From NCBI GenBank assembly GCA_029258325.1, contig JARHZF010000100.1, positions 83,332-147,331 on the forward strand: a stretch of 64,000 nucleotides of DNA, given 5' to 3'. Below, piece by piece: positions 1 to 8,851 of the stretch. Made by a program: the position numbers and the translations under genes. The number at the start of each line of letters is the position of its first letter. Positions within the stretch are counted from its first letter, which is position 1. The DNA is from Anaerobiospirillum sp. GTDB lineage: Bacteria; Pseudomonadota; Gammaproteobacteria; Enterobacterales; Succinivibrionaceae. A model generated the notes under the pieces. It did no database searches and was not told where the DNA came from. It saw only the letters and a list, made by a program, of their open reading frames with translations.

Positions 1-892
1 TTGGAGTTGCCATAGTAACTTCCATCTTAGATAGCATGTTATAGAATTTTTCAACCCAAACCATTCTATTAGTTTTCTCATTCATAGCAAGGTGAAGAGA
101 AATACCTAAAAACATTTCTTGTGGTGTTTCAAGAGGTATGTGTTGATGGGTAGATATTACATATCTTTTTAAAAGTAAATCTAAACCTGCATAGGTAAAC
201 AAGAAATCTCTTTCTGGTTTTATAAATGATTGAGCTTGATTAATTTCATCTTTGGTGTAGTTCTTTAAAATATAGTCACCATATAAACCTTCTTGGGTTA
301 AATATGAGATCTTATCAAATAAGGTCTTTATATTTAACTTTTCTATTTCTTTATTTAAGTTTAAATGGAACTTATGAGATAAAAGTCTACCTGCAATCAT
401 TTCAAACTTAGGAGCACTTTGTGTTGTAAGTTCAACAGCTGCCTTTATAAGAGATGAAAGTTGATCATTTACAGATGATGAAGGTTTTGAAATAGATATA
501 AATTTAGAGCTTAATACTGTAAGTGAGTATTCAGGCTCTGTAAAATCTTTTTGAATACCTTCAAGTGTTGTTTTTAAAGTTTTATCACCTGTAGCATTTT
601 CTAATGTTGTACGAATAGTACGAAGTTCAGTTCTTTTTTGTCTATATAAAATAAAGCTCTTAGCTACTGTGAAGTAATTTTTTTGCATTAAAAATTCTTC
701 AACAGTATCTTGTATAGATTCTACTGTATTAATAGTAGATGATTCTAATCTTCTTATAATAGATGCTAGAAGATCATCAAATTCTCTATCTAAAATTGAG
801 GTACCAACACTTTCAAATGATTTTCTAAGTGCTTTTTCTATTTTTTTAGGATCAAATTCTTCATATTGTCCTGAACGTTTGATAATCTTCAT
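1..892 (-). CDS. Ribonucleoside-diphosphate reductase alpha subunit, 5' part only
   Basis: This gene runs off the left edge of the window; the first 297 codons are present. The product reduces ribonucleotides to deoxyribonucleotides. The N-terminus (MKIIKRSGQYEEFDP, about residues 1-90) has the form of an ATP-cone, the allosteric domain. It is followed by the helical N-terminal domain of the large subunit, and the visible part ends at KMEVTMATP, just before the usual TP(T/I)-x-N/S-x-R substrate-site region. The ATG at 890-892 is the only sensible start. The catalytic cysteines lie outside the window, so the class cannot be settled here; a class I or closely related alpha chain with its own ATP-cone is most likely. 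It is read divergently from pyrE. Confidence 0.85.
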   Translation of the reverse strand, partial: MKIIKRSGQYEEFDPKKIEKALRKSFESVGTSILDREFDDLLASIIRRLESSTINTVESIQDTVEEFLMQKNYFTVAKSFILYRQKRTELRTIRTTLENATGDKTLKTTLEGIQKDFTEPEYSLTVLSSKFISISKPSSSVNDQLSSLIKAAVELTTQSAPKFEMIAGRLLSHKFHLNLNKEIEKLNIKTLFDKISYLTQEGLYGDYILKNYTKDEINQAQSFIKPERDFLFTYAGLDLLLKRYVISTHQHIPLETPQEMFLGISLHLAMNEKTNRMVWVEKFYNMLSKMEVTMATP

Positions 893-1219
893 AGTGTGAC
901 ACTGACTCTTTAGATTGCTAGTTTAATAATAAAAATCTACTATTTTATTTATTTATAAAATAGTGAGGTGCAATTATAATATATTTTCTTTTATAAATAA
1001 TGATAATATATTTTGTTTTATAAATTTATCCTTTTATATATAAAATGCTTCTAGTAATTTCCTTTGTTTAAAAAAGTATCTTTAAATTTTTCTATATTAT
1101 TTTATATTTCTAAAATAAATAAGTGTATTTTTTTATAGTTTACATTTAATATATAAATAATAAATAATAATTACTTATTGTTTTGTATAAATTTCTCACT
1201 TAAATAAATAGAGGTCCAT
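893..1219. other. Divergent intergenic region between RNR gene and pyrE
   Basis: 327 bases of very AT-rich DNA with no coding potential that I can see. It must hold the promoters of both divergent genes. A perfect inverted repeat is present at 939-964 (listed separately). Several TATAAT-like boxes occur, but none is paired with a convincing -35, so I do not call a promoter. Confidence 0.6.
939..964. promoter_or_regulatory. Perfect 10-bp inverted repeat upstream of the RNR gene
   Basis: ACTATTTTAT (939-948) is separated by 6 bases from its exact complement ATAAAATAGT (955-964). It lies 47-72 bases upstream of the RNR start codon, where a repressor operator or a leader hairpin would sit. NrdR boxes regulate many RNR genes as AT-rich palindromes, but this one does not match the usual ACACTATATATAGTGT form well and occurs only once. 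Its function is unassigned. Confidence 0.35.
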
Positions 1220-1861
1220 ATGCAAGATTATCAAAAAAAATTTATTGATCTATCACTAGAAAAGGGTGTTCTTAAGTTTGGTAGTTTTGTTTTAAAATCT
1301 GGTAGAACCAGTCCATATTTCTTTAATGCAGGTTTATTCTGTACAGGTCAAGATTTAGCGACTTTAGGATCATGCTATGCTCAGGCAATTATAAATGCAA
1401 AATTAGATTTTGATATTGTTTTTGGACCTGCATATAAAGGTATTCCTTTAGCGACTGCAACAGCTATGGCATTATCTTCTGAACATGGTATAAATGTGCC
1501 TTGGTGCTTTAATAGAAAAGAAGCAAAAGATCATGGTGAAGGTGGTAATCTTGTAGGTGCAAAACTTACAGGTGATGTTCTTTTAATTGATGATGTGATT
1601 ACAGCAGGTACTGCTATTAGAGAAGCAGCTAATATCATTAAGAGTACAAATTCAAACTTTAAAGCAGCAGTTATTGCTTTAAATAGAATGGAAAAAGGTC
1701 AAGGCGATATAAGTGCTATTGATGAAGTTAAAAAGAATTTAGGTATTGAAGTAATATCTATTATTAACTTTGATGATTTATTAACTTATATTGAACAAGA
1801 TGAAGAGTTAAGTCGCTTTAAAGATGCAATGGAAAGATATAGAGAGTGCTACGGTGCTTAA
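1220..1861 (+). CDS. pyrE: Orotate phosphoribosyltransferase
   Basis: PyrE joins orotate to PRPP to give orotidine 5'-monophosphate, the fifth step of cytosolic pyrimidine synthesis. The 213-residue product has exactly the length of E. coli PyrE. It shows the family N-terminal signature KSGRTSPYFFNAG (about 27-38), the FGPAYKGIPLA substrate loop (about 68-78), the catalytic-loop NRKEAKDHGEGG segment (98-109) and the PRPP-binding motif LLIDDVITAGTA (121-132). A GAGGT ribosome site lies about 6 bases before the ATG. It appears monocistronic. No pyrBI-type attenuator or UTP-sensing leader was recognised upstream. Confidence 0.97.
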   Translation: MQDYQKKFIDLSLEKGVLKFGSFVLKSGRTSPYFFNAGLFCTGQDLATLGSCYAQAIINAKLDFDIVFGPAYKGIPLATATAMALSSEHGINVPWCFNRKEAKDHGEGGNLVGAKLTGDVLLIDDVITAGTAIREAANIIKSTNSNFKAAVIALNRMEKGQGDISAIDEVKKNLGIEVISIINFDDLLTYIEQDEELSRFKDAMERYRECYGA

Positions 1862-1875
1862 TATAGCTTAAAAAA

Positions 1876-1905
1876 AGCCTCACTAACTATAATAGTAGTG
1901 AGGCT
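1876..1905. terminator. Hairpin after pyrE
   Basis: AGCCTCACTA (1876-1885) pairs perfectly with TAGTGAGGCT (1896-1905) over a 10-base loop. It is preceded by six A residues, which become the U-tract for transcripts coming from the minus strand. On the plus strand only AAAAT follows. It probably ends pyrE as a stem and also backs up termination of the ula operon. Confidence 0.6.
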
Positions 1906-2013
1906 AAAATCACAACAAAAGAAAAAATCTATTAATATAACGGTAGTTTGTTTATTTTATTAATAGTCAATTTTGATAATTAATTGAATTTTTTAAGAAA
2001 CTGATCAATAGTA

Positions 2014-2096
2014 TTGTTATTTTAGAAGTTAAATTCTTTTACAAGCTTATAATGTCTACAAACTAAACACTCTTTTTTAATTTTGATATTAATATA
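2014..2096 (-). pseudogene. Decayed fragment of queH (3' end)
   Basis: Read on the minus strand in one frame, this stretch gives KKECLVCRHYKLVKEFNF followed by a stop. It aligns without gaps to RKEGLVGRRYELVKEFNF of the intact queH at 4533-5192. Twenty consecutive bases are identical (2026-2045 against 4627-4646). Upstream of this core the similarity fades (Tyr-Ile-Asn against Tyr-Trp-Asp) and there is no open frame or start. The original stop position has been replaced by an early TAA after NF. It looks like an old partial duplication or remnant of a second queH, with the functional queH now 2.5 kb away beyond the ula genes. Confidence 0.7.
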
Positions 2097-2178
2097 GTTA
2101 CTTCTTACATAACTTTCATAAAACTTGCCCTATATTTTCTAGTAGGGATAGTGTTTTTATTTATAGACACTAAAAAAT

Positions 2179-2201
2179 AAAGGTGCCATGTAGACACCTT
2201 T
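2179..2201. terminator. Bidirectional terminator between pyrE and ulaA
   Basis: AAAGGTG (2179-2185) pairs with CACCTTT (2195-2201). Ts follow on the plus strand and an A-rich tract precedes, so it can stop transcripts from either side. It lies 20 bases past the ulaA stop and is most likely the ula operon terminator. Confidence 0.7.
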
Positions 2202-2220
2202 TTTATTTATAAAAGTAATT

Positions 2221-3477
2221 CTATCTTACTATAAGACCTAAAAGAATACCTACAAAACCAAAATCAGCATCTGAGAAGGTTGTATTTTGATATCCAAGAT
2301 CACCTAAAACAGGAAGTAAGAATACAGGTAGGAATGTAATTAACAGACCTTGAGCAAATGCTCCTAAAATAGCACCTCTCTTACCGCCTGTAGCATTACC
2401 AAACACGCCAGCTGCTGCTCCTACGAAGAAGTGTGGAACTACACCTGGAATGATAATGGTAAGATTAAATATATAAAGTAAGAACATGCCAACAAGACCT
2501 GCACAGAAACTAGATAGAAAACCTACAAGCACGGCATTTGGTGCATATGGGAATACTACAGGGCAGTCAAGGGCAGGTTTAGCATTAGGAACTAATTTAT
2601 CTGAAATACCTTTAAAAGCAGGGACAATTTCAGAAATAATCATTCTCACAGCTTGTAAAATAATGTATACACCACCTGCAAAAGTAATGGATTGAATTAA
2701 TGCAAACATTATCCAATGTTTACCATTACTTACAGTATTAACATACTCACCACCAGCTACAGCACAAGTTACTAAGAAGATAATACCCATAGTAAATGAT
2801 ATAGCAACAGGTGTGTCACGTAAGAAAAGTAAAGCTTTTGGAACATTCATATCTTCAGTTGAGCTCTCTTTATTACCAAGCTTACTACCTATAAAGCCAG
2901 CAAGTAGATAGGATAAAGTGGAGAAATGTCCTATAGCAACGTCATCTGAACCTGTAACCTTTTTCATATAAGGATGAGCAAGTGCAGGGAAGAGTACCAT
3001 TAATGTACCTACAATAATAGAACCTGTAGCAATTAATGTAACTCCAGATAGACCTTTTGTAGATAAAATAGCTGCAACCATCATTGACATGAAAAGTGTA
3101 TGATGACCTGTTAAGAAAATGAACTTCCATGGAGTAAATCGTGCAATTAAGATATTTACAACCATAGCAAAGAACATGATCATGGCCATTTCTTTACCAA
3201 ATGTTTTTTGAGCAATAGATACAATAGCTTCATTATTAGGAACAACACCAGTAATTCCAAATGCGTGTTGGAATATATCTGAGAATGTGCCTAAAGAAGA
3301 TATTACAAGTGTTGCACCTGCACCTAATAAGATAAAACCTAAAATTGTTTTAACAGTGCCAGTAATACACTCAGTTACACTTTTCTTTTGAGCTATAAGT
3401 CCTACTAATGCTATTAAACCCACTAGTACTGATGGTTCTGATAACACATCAGTCATCAGAAATTTAAAAAATTCCAT
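2221..3477 (-). CDS. ulaA: PTS ascorbate-type permease, EIIC component
   Basis: Integral membrane subunit of an ascorbate-family (L-Asc) phosphotransferase system, which imports and phosphorylates its sugar acid. The 418-residue protein is almost wholly hydrophobic, with about ten or more membrane segments. It has typical UlaA stretches: FKFLMTDVLSEPSVLVGLIALVGL at the N-terminus (residues 5-28), RFTPWKFIFLTGHHTLFM (about 112-129) and FPYAPNAVLVGFLSSF (about 308-323). E. coli UlaA is somewhat longer (465). It is the last gene of a three-gene operon read ulaC-ulaB-ulaA. No UlaD/E/F/G catabolic genes accompany it, so the substrate could be L-ascorbate or a related compound. Confidence 0.9.
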   Translation of the reverse strand: MEFFKFLMTDVLSEPSVLVGLIALVGLIAQKKSVTECITGTVKTILGFILLGAGATLVISSLGTFSDIFQHAFGITGVVPNNEAIVSIAQKTFGKEMAMIMFFAMVVNILIARFTPWKFIFLTGHHTLFMSMMVAAILSTKGLSGVTLIATGSIIVGTLMVLFPALAHPYMKKVTGSDDVAIGHFSTLSYLLAGFIGSKLGNKESSTEDMNVPKALLFLRDTPVAISFTMGIIFLVTCAVAGGEYVNTVSNGKHWIMFALIQSITFAGGVYIILQAVRMIISEIVPAFKGISDKLVPNAKPALDCPVVFPYAPNAVLVGFLSSFCAGLVGMFLLYIFNLTIIIPGVVPHFFVGAAAGVFGNATGGKRGAILGAFAQGLLITFLPVFLLPVLGDLGYQNTTFSDADFGFVGILLGLIVR

Positions 3478-3548
3478 TTACTTTACCTCTCAAGACTTTA
3501 CTATACCGTGATTATGTTATAGACCTCTTAGGTATTACTCTAATTATT

Positions 3549-3836
3549 CTATAGAGCTCCTAATTGTTTTAAAGCCTCTGAGAGACGTTCTTTCATTGCA
3601 ACTTTGTCTACCATATTATCCAAACTTACAATAATTCCTTTTACGCCTTGACTTTGGATTTGAGTAGAAATATCACGAGTTCCTACATAGATATCACTAG
3701 ATGAACCAGCAACTGATCCTAAATCCATGTGTTCAACAGTAGCATCAACACCAAGATCTTTGATAATACCTTTTAGAGCAACTTCCATCATTAAAGATGT
3801 GCCTAAACCATTACCACAAACTACAGAAATTTTCAT
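3549..3836 (-). CDS. ulaB: PTS ascorbate-type EIIB component
   Basis: Cytoplasmic EIIB that passes phosphate from EIIA to the incoming substrate through a cysteine. The 95-residue protein begins MKISVVCGNGLGTSLMM; Cys7 in CGNGLGTS is the phosphorylated residue of this family and is present. A frame upstream could start six codons earlier, but a strong GGAGG ribosome site sits 6 bases before the ATG at 3834-3836, which fixes this start. A gap of 71 bases separates it from ulaA and 24 bases from ulaC. Confidence 0.93.
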   Translation of the reverse strand: MKISVVCGNGLGTSLMMEVALKGIIKDLGVDATVEHMDLGSVAGSSSDIYVGTRDISTQIQSQGVKGIIVSLDNMVDKVAMKERLSEALKQLGAL

Positions 3837-3860
3837 ATTAGCCTCCAATGCCAATTTATA

Positions 3861-4304
3861 TTAATATTTTTTAATAATTGAAAGAATTTGATCTACATTA
3901 TCAGAGTTAATTACACTATTAACATCTTCTTCACACATAAAGAAATCAGCAAGTTTACCCATGATTTCAACATGAGAGTTGTTATCTGTTGCAGCTAAGA
4001 TAACAACTAATTTAACAGGATCGTTACCATCTGAATTGTAATTAACACCATTTTTTATAACTAATAGAGATAAAGCAATTTTATTTACGCCACTATCAGG
4101 TGATGCGTGAGGCATTGCCATATGTGGACCTACTACATAGTAAGGACCAATTTCATTTGTAATTTTTATAATGGCATCAATATAGGATGGTTCAACTGAT
4201 TTATTATCAACAAGAGCTTTACATGCTATTTTTATAGAATCTTCCCAACTATCTGCACTATCTACAATTAACACAGTGTCTTTAGTAAGTAGTGTATCTA
4301 ACAT
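3861..4304 (-). CDS. ulaC: PTS ascorbate-type EIIA component
   Basis: Mannitol/fructose-type EIIA domain that receives phosphate from HPr and gives it to UlaB. The 147-residue protein carries the active-site histidine His66 within GPHMAMPHASPDSG, matching His68 of E. coli UlaC. A GAGGT ribosome site precedes the ATG. It is the promoter-proximal gene of the operon. Because this EIIA keeps its histidine, the cell must have working Enzyme I and HPr somewhere; the Enzyme I gene at 50749-52410 in this window appears unable to supply that. Confidence 0.92.
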   Translation of the reverse strand: MLDTLLTKDTVLIVDSADSWEDSIKIACKALVDNKSVEPSYIDAIIKITNEIGPYYVVGPHMAMPHASPDSGVNKIALSLLVIKNGVNYNSDGNDPVKLVVILAATDNNSHVEIMGKLADFFMCEEDVNSVINSDNVDQILSIIKKY

Positions 4305-4353
4305 TGATTAGACCTCGCTTAACTAGATAAGATATTGTTTTATATTCAAATAA

Positions 4354-4382
4354 AAGATAACAATATGATGTATTAAGGTCAA
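4354..4382 (-). promoter_or_regulatory. Sigma70-type promoter of the ulaCBA operon
   Basis: On the minus strand, TTGACC (complement of 4377-4382) and TATCTT (complement of 4354-4359) are separated by exactly 17 bases. The -10 lies about 50 bases upstream of the ulaC start codon. I saw no clear CRP or UlaR-type operator around it. Confidence 0.55.
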
Positions 4383-4532
4383 TAAGGAAAATAGTAAAAG
4401 GAAGTAGTTTTAGGCATTATATTGCATATAATTTTACAGATTTGTTACATACAACATATTTTTAAGGATAAAAATATAATTACTATATTAAATAAATAAG
4501 TATAAAATATAGTAATTAAAATTAAAATAAGA

Positions 4533-5192
4533 CTATTTATCACATGGTGTGTTTGAAACTAATACATTTTTTACGTATTGAGTTCCTTCTTGTGAATATA
4601 CACAACCACAATATTGTTGATTATAAAAGTTAAATTCTTTTACAAGTTCATAACGACGACCTACAAGACCTTCTTTTCTCCAATCTTGATCCCAGTAAAA
4701 AGCACCTTCTACATTTTTCTCAGCTCTATAACCTGCCTCATCAACTTGTTTTTTATTTTTCCAGCGTGAGGTAGCTAAAGTTGAAGTAAAGTGAGAGATA
4801 TTATTTTCTTTTGCAAACAAAGCAGTAGCAGTAAGACGCATTTCAAAGCATACTGAGCAGCGTAGACCTCTTTCAGGTTCTTTTTCAAGTCCTTTAATTT
4901 TTTTAAACCAATTAGGAGCATCGTAGTCACCTATTACATAATCTAGGTTTAAAAGTTTAGCAAGAGATACTAATTCATCTCTTCTAACTTCATATTCTCT
5001 TGCAGGATGAATATTAGGGTTATAGAAAAATATAATAGGTTTTATACCATTTTGTACAAAACACTCAAACATAGCACCTGCACAAGGAGCACAACAACAA
5101 TGAATTACAACACCATTTGCGTTTTCTGGGATTTTTAAATTATTTTTAGGAGTATTACCAAAATCATCTGGTAGTTTATCAATAATAGCCAT
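4533..5192 (-). CDS. queH: Epoxyqueuosine reductase QueH
   Basis: QueH removes the epoxide from epoxyqueuosine in tRNA, the last step in making queuosine. It is an unrelated alternative to the cobalamin enzyme QueG. The 219-residue protein has the family cysteines: HCCCAPC (Cys32-34 and Cys37), GLRCSVCFEMR (Cys112, Cys115) and QQYCGC (Cys195, Cys197). These bind an iron-sulfur cluster and a second metal in characterised members. YNPNIHPAREYEVR (57-70) is also typical. It is monocistronic, with a fragment of a second copy at 2014-2096. Confidence 0.93.
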   Translation of the reverse strand: MAIIDKLPDDFGNTPKNNLKIPENANGVVIHCCCAPCAGAMFECFVQNGIKPIIFFYNPNIHPAREYEVRRDELVSLAKLLNLDYVIGDYDAPNWFKKIKGLEKEPERGLRCSVCFEMRLTATALFAKENNISHFTSTLATSRWKNKKQVDEAGYRAEKNVEGAFYWDQDWRKEGLVGRRYELVKEFNFYNQQYCGCVYSQEGTQYVKNVLVSNTPCDK

Positions 5193-5273
5193 GATTTTTC
5201 TCTGAAAAAAAAGACACTTACGTATAATACATAAAAAATAAAAAAAATGCTTTAAAAGTCACATTTTTTGATA

Positions 5274-5279
5274 TATAAT
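5274..5279 (+). promoter_or_regulatory. -10 element of the S10 operon promoter
   Basis: A perfect TATAAT at 5274-5279 lies about 180 bases before rpsJ, with a weak TTTAAA at 5251-5256 in -35 position (17-base spacing). It would give an untranslated leader of about 165 bases, close to the long S10 leader of E. coli. Confidence 0.5.
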
Positions 5280-5287
5280 ATCGACTA

Positions 5288-5763
<476 letters not shown>

Positions 5764-5780
5764 ACGATAGGGGAATTACA

Positions 5781-6419
5781 ATGTCAATCGGTTTAATCGG
5801 TCGTAAACTTGGAATGACCCGAGTATTTAACGAGGACGGCAAGTCAGTTCCAGTAACTGTCATTCAAGTTGAAGCTAATCGCGTAACACAAGTTAAGAAT
5901 TTAGATACTGATGGCTACACAGCTATTCAAGTAACAACAGGTGAGCGCAAATCATCACGCATGACAAAAGCTGAAATCGGTCATTTTTCAAAGACTGGTG
6001 TAACAGCAGGTCGTGGTCTATGGGAGTTCCGTCTAACAGAAGACGAGCTTGCTGCATATTCAGTAGGTACTGAGATCAAAGTTGATGCTTTCCAAGATGT
6101 TAAGAAAGTAGACGTAACTGGTCAATCAAAAGGTAAAGGTACAGCTGGTACAGTTAAGCGTTATAACTTCCGTACTCAAGACTTTACTCACGGTAACTCA
6201 CGTTCACATCGTGTTCCTGGTTCAACAGGTCAAAACCAAACTCCTGGTCGTGTATTTAAGGGCAAGAAGATGGTTGGTCGTATGGGCGGCGAGAAAGTTA
6301 CAGTTCAAAGCTTAGATCTAGTTCGTATTGATGCAGAACGTAACTTATTACTTGTTAAAGGTGCCGTTCCTGGTGCTAACAATGGCGACGTTATCGTTAG
6401 ACCAAGTGTTAAAGCTTAA
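5781..6419 (+). CDS. rplC: Ribosomal protein L3
   Basis: 50S protein that binds 23S rRNA near the peptidyl-transferase centre early in assembly. The 212-residue product begins [16 protein letters not shown] and has the conserved [14 protein letters not shown] loop (about 139-152), which in E. coli carries the methylated glutamine ([15 protein letters not shown] follows). A GGGGA ribosome site is present. It lies 17 bases after rpsJ in the S10 operon. Confidence 0.97.
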   Translation: MSIGLIGRKLGMTRVFNEDGKSVPVTVIQVEANRVTQVKNLDTDGYTAIQVTTGERKSSRMTKAEIGHFSKTGVTAGRGLWEFRLTEDELAAYSVGTEIKVDAFQDVKKVDVTGQSKGKGTAGTVKRYNFRTQDFTHGNSRSHRVPGSTGQNQTPGRVFKGKKMVGRMGGEKVTVQSLDLVRIDAERNLLLVKGAVPGANNGDVIVRPSVKA

Positions 6420-6435
6420 CCTGAGGTAAAGGAAC

Positions 6436-7047
6436 ATGGAATTAAAGATGATTGGCGCTGAAAACGCACTAGAGGTATCAGAGAATACCTTCGGTCGCGA
6501 GTTCAATGAGGCGCTGGTACATCAGGTAGTTGTAGCTTACCTAAGTACCGCTCGCGCTGGAACTAAAGCGCAAAAGACACGTGCTGAAGTTTCTGGTGGT
6601 GGCAAGAAACCTTTCCGCCAAAAAGGCACAGGTCGTGCACGTGCTGGTTCAACACGTTCACCATTATGGCGTGCTGGTGGCACTGTATTCGCAGCTAAGC
6701 CACAAGACTGGTCACAAAAAGTTAACCGTAAGATGTATCGCGTAGCAATGCGTAGCATTTTATCTGAGTTAGTTCGTCAAGATCGTCTAGTTGTTGTAGA
6801 TGACATCAAGTTAGATGATTGCAAGACTAAATCTCTAGTTGCAAAACTAAAAGAATTAGACTTAAAGAGAGTATTAATTGTAAATGGTCAATTTGATGAG
6901 AATTTATTCTTAGCATCACGTAACATTTACAAAGTTGAAGTATGTCAACCAGGTACAGCTCAATTCAATCCTGTAAATTTAGTTGGCTTCGATAAAGTCC
7001 TAATGACTAAAGCAGCTGTTCAACAAGTAGAGGAGATGCTTAAATAA
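6436..7047 (+). CDS. rplD: Ribosomal protein L4
   Basis: 50S protein whose extended loop lines the exit tunnel; in E. coli it is also the autogenous repressor of this operon. The 203-residue protein keeps the loop [19 protein letters not shown] (about 54-72), where tunnel and macrolide-related residues lie. The stop codon shares one base with the rplW start (TAATG), indicating translational coupling. Confidence 0.97.
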   Translation: MELKMIGAENALEVSENTFGREFNEALVHQVVVAYLSTARAGTKAQKTRAEVSGGGKKPFRQKGTGRARAGSTRSPLWRAGGTVFAAKPQDWSQKVNRKMYRVAMRSILSELVRQDRLVVVDDIKLDDCKTKSLVAKLKELDLKRVLIVNGQFDENLFLASRNIYKVEVCQPGTAQFNPVNLVGFDKVLMTKAAVQQVEEMLK

Positions 7048-7379
7048 TGAAGCACGTAGCTCGTTTAATGAGTATTCTTCGCTCTGTAGTTAGTACTGAA
7101 AAGACAACTATACTTCGCGAAAAGAGTGATACTCTTGTATTCAAAGTTGTACCAAATGCAACTAAGAAAGAAATTAAAACTGCAGTAGAGACTCTTTTAA
7201 ATGTTAAAGTTGAATCAGTTCATACTTTAAATATGAAAGGTAAGTCTCGTCGTACCGCTCATGGCATCGGCCGTCGTTCAGATTGGAAGAAGGCATATGT
7301 TAAGTTAGCAGAAGGCTTAGGTCAAAATCTAGATTTAGTACCTGATGCAACTGTAGATGCTGAGAAGGAGACTAATTAA
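7047..7379 (+). CDS. rplW: Ribosomal protein L23
   Basis: 50S protein at the tunnel exit, docking site for trigger factor and SRP. The 110-residue product is about ten residues longer than E. coli L23, mostly a short acidic C-terminal tail after GQNLDLVPD. The conserved [11 protein letters not shown] stretch is present. It overlaps both rplD and rplB by a single base (TAATG at each end); an AGAGGAG ribosome site lies inside the end of rplD. Confidence 0.96.
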   Translation: MKHVARLMSILRSVVSTEKTTILREKSDTLVFKVVPNATKKEIKTAVETLLNVKVESVHTLNMKGKSRRTAHGIGRRSDWKKAYVKLAEGLGQNLDLVPDATVDAEKETN

Positions 7380-8194
7380 TGGCTATTATTAAGGCAAAGC
7401 CAACCTCCGCAGGTCGCCGTCATGTGATTCAAATTAAGAATCCAGATTTATGGAAAGGCAGCCCATATGCTCCTCTAGTTGTTGAGAAGCGTAAGACTGG
7501 TGGTCGTGACAACTATGGTCACATTTCTACCCGTCATATTGGTGGTGGTCACAAGCAACGTTATCGTTTAATTGACTTTAAGCGTCAAAAAGATGGTATT
7601 GAGGCACGTGTTGAGCGTCTAGAATATGATCCAAACCGTTCTGCAAATATTGCATTAGTTCTATATGCAGATGGTGAGCGTCGTTATATCCTTGCACCAA
7701 AAGGTTTACAAGTAGGCGATAAGATCATTTCTGGTGATTCAGCACCTATCAAAGTAGGTAACTGTCTACCAATGAGAAATATTCCATTAGGTACTACAGT
7801 TCACGCTGTTGAGATCATGCCTGGTGCTGGTGCTAAGTTTGCTCGTTCAGCAGGTTCATTCTGTCAGATCCTAGCTCGTGATGGTGATTACATTACATTA
7901 CGTATGAGATCAGGAGAAATGCGTCGAGTATTAGCAACATCTCGTGCAACAATTGGTGAAGTTGGTAATGCAGAGCACATGTTACGTCAATTAGGTAAAG
8001 CAGGTGCTAACCGTTGGCGTGGTGTTCGTCCTACCGTTCGCGGTATGTCAATGAACCCAATTGATCACCCTCATGGTGGTGGTGAAGGCCGTAACAAGGG
8101 TATTCAACAACGTTCACCTTGGGGTACTCCATGTAAGGGTTATAAGACCCGTAAGAACAAGCGTACTGATAAGTACATAGTTCGCCATCGCTAA
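7379..8194 (+). CDS. rplB: Ribosomal protein L2
   Basis: Core 50S protein required for subunit joining and peptidyl transfer. The 271-residue length is normal (273 in E. coli). The C-terminal signature [20 protein letters not shown] contains the universally conserved histidine region. An AAGGAG ribosome site sits inside the end of rplW, and the start overlaps the rplW stop by one base. Confidence 0.98.
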   Translation: MAIIKAKPTSAGRRHVIQIKNPDLWKGSPYAPLVVEKRKTGGRDNYGHISTRHIGGGHKQRYRLIDFKRQKDGIEARVERLEYDPNRSANIALVLYADGERRYILAPKGLQVGDKIISGDSAPIKVGNCLPMRNIPLGTTVHAVEIMPGAGAKFARSAGSFCQILARDGDYITLRMRSGEMRRVLATSRATIGEVGNAEHMLRQLGKAGANRWRGVRPTVRGMSMNPIDHPHGGGEGRNKGIQQRSPWGTPCKGYKTRKNKRTDKYIVRHR

Positions 8195-8213
8195 GAAGAG
8201 TTGAGGATAAAAC

Positions 8214-8489
8214 ATGCCACGTTCTCTTAAGAAGGGCCCATTTATTGATGAGCACCTACTCAAGAAAGTTGAGAAGGCGTTACAGGATGGCGATAAAAAG
8301 CCAATTAAGACCTGGTCACGTCGCTCAATGATCATACCTACAATGATTGGTATGACAATCGCTGTTCACAATGGTCGTCAACATGTGCCAGTTTTCGTTT
8401 CTGATGAAATGGTTGGTCACAAGTTGGGTGAATTTGCACCAACACGTACTTATCGCGGTCACGTTGCTGCAGATAAGAAGTCTAAATAG
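8214..8489 (+). CDS. rpsS: Ribosomal protein S19
   Basis: 30S head protein near the A-site tRNA. The 91-residue product begins [19 protein letters not shown] and ends with the typical [18 protein letters not shown]. It is preceded by a TGAGGA ribosome site, 19 bases after rplB in the S10 operon. Confidence 0.97.
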   Translation: MPRSLKKGPFIDEHLLKKVEKALQDGDKKPIKTWSRRSMIIPTMIGMTIAVHNGRQHVPVFVSDEMVGHKLGEFAPTRTYRGHVAADKKSK

Positions 8490-8503
8490 TAGGAGTATGC
8501 AAA

Positions 8504-8839
8504 ATGCAAGAAATTAAAGCATCTCATCGCAATGCACGCTCTTCAGCTCAAAAAGCTAGACTAGTTGCTGATCAAGTTCGCGGAATGCCTGTTAGTAAGG
8601 CTCTAGACCTTTTAAAATTTAGCCCAAGAAAGGCTGCTAAATTAATTTATAAGGTATTATTCTCTGCAGTAAGTAACGCAGAGAACAACAATTCATTAGA
8701 CGTAGATCGTTTAGTGGTTTCAAGAATTATGGTTGATGAAGGTCCTTCATTAAAGCGTATTATGCCACGTGCTAAAGGCCGTGCAGATCGTATTGTGAAG
8801 CGCACTTCTCACATTACAGTTTATGTAGCAGAGCGTTAA
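8504..8839 (+). CDS. rplV: Ribosomal protein L22
   Basis: 50S protein whose beta-hairpin lines the exit tunnel. The 111-residue product has the family's [14 protein letters not shown] start and the hairpin tip region [17 protein letters not shown]. Length is as in E. coli (110). Normal AGGAG ribosome site; S10 operon member between rpsS and rpsC. Confidence 0.97.
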   Translation: MQEIKASHRNARSSAQKARLVADQVRGMPVSKALDLLKFSPRKAAKLIYKVLFSAVSNAENNNSLDVDRLVVSRIMVDEGPSLKRIMPRAKGRADRIVKRTSHITVYVAER

Positions 8840-8851
8840 CAGGAGTTTAAG

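Noticed and set aside
6537..6758. Minus-strand open frames across ribosomal protein genes
   Set aside because: They are shadows of strongly codon-biased genes without starts, ribosome sites or recognisable products; the same holds for similar frames over rpsC, rplN, rpsE and rpoA.
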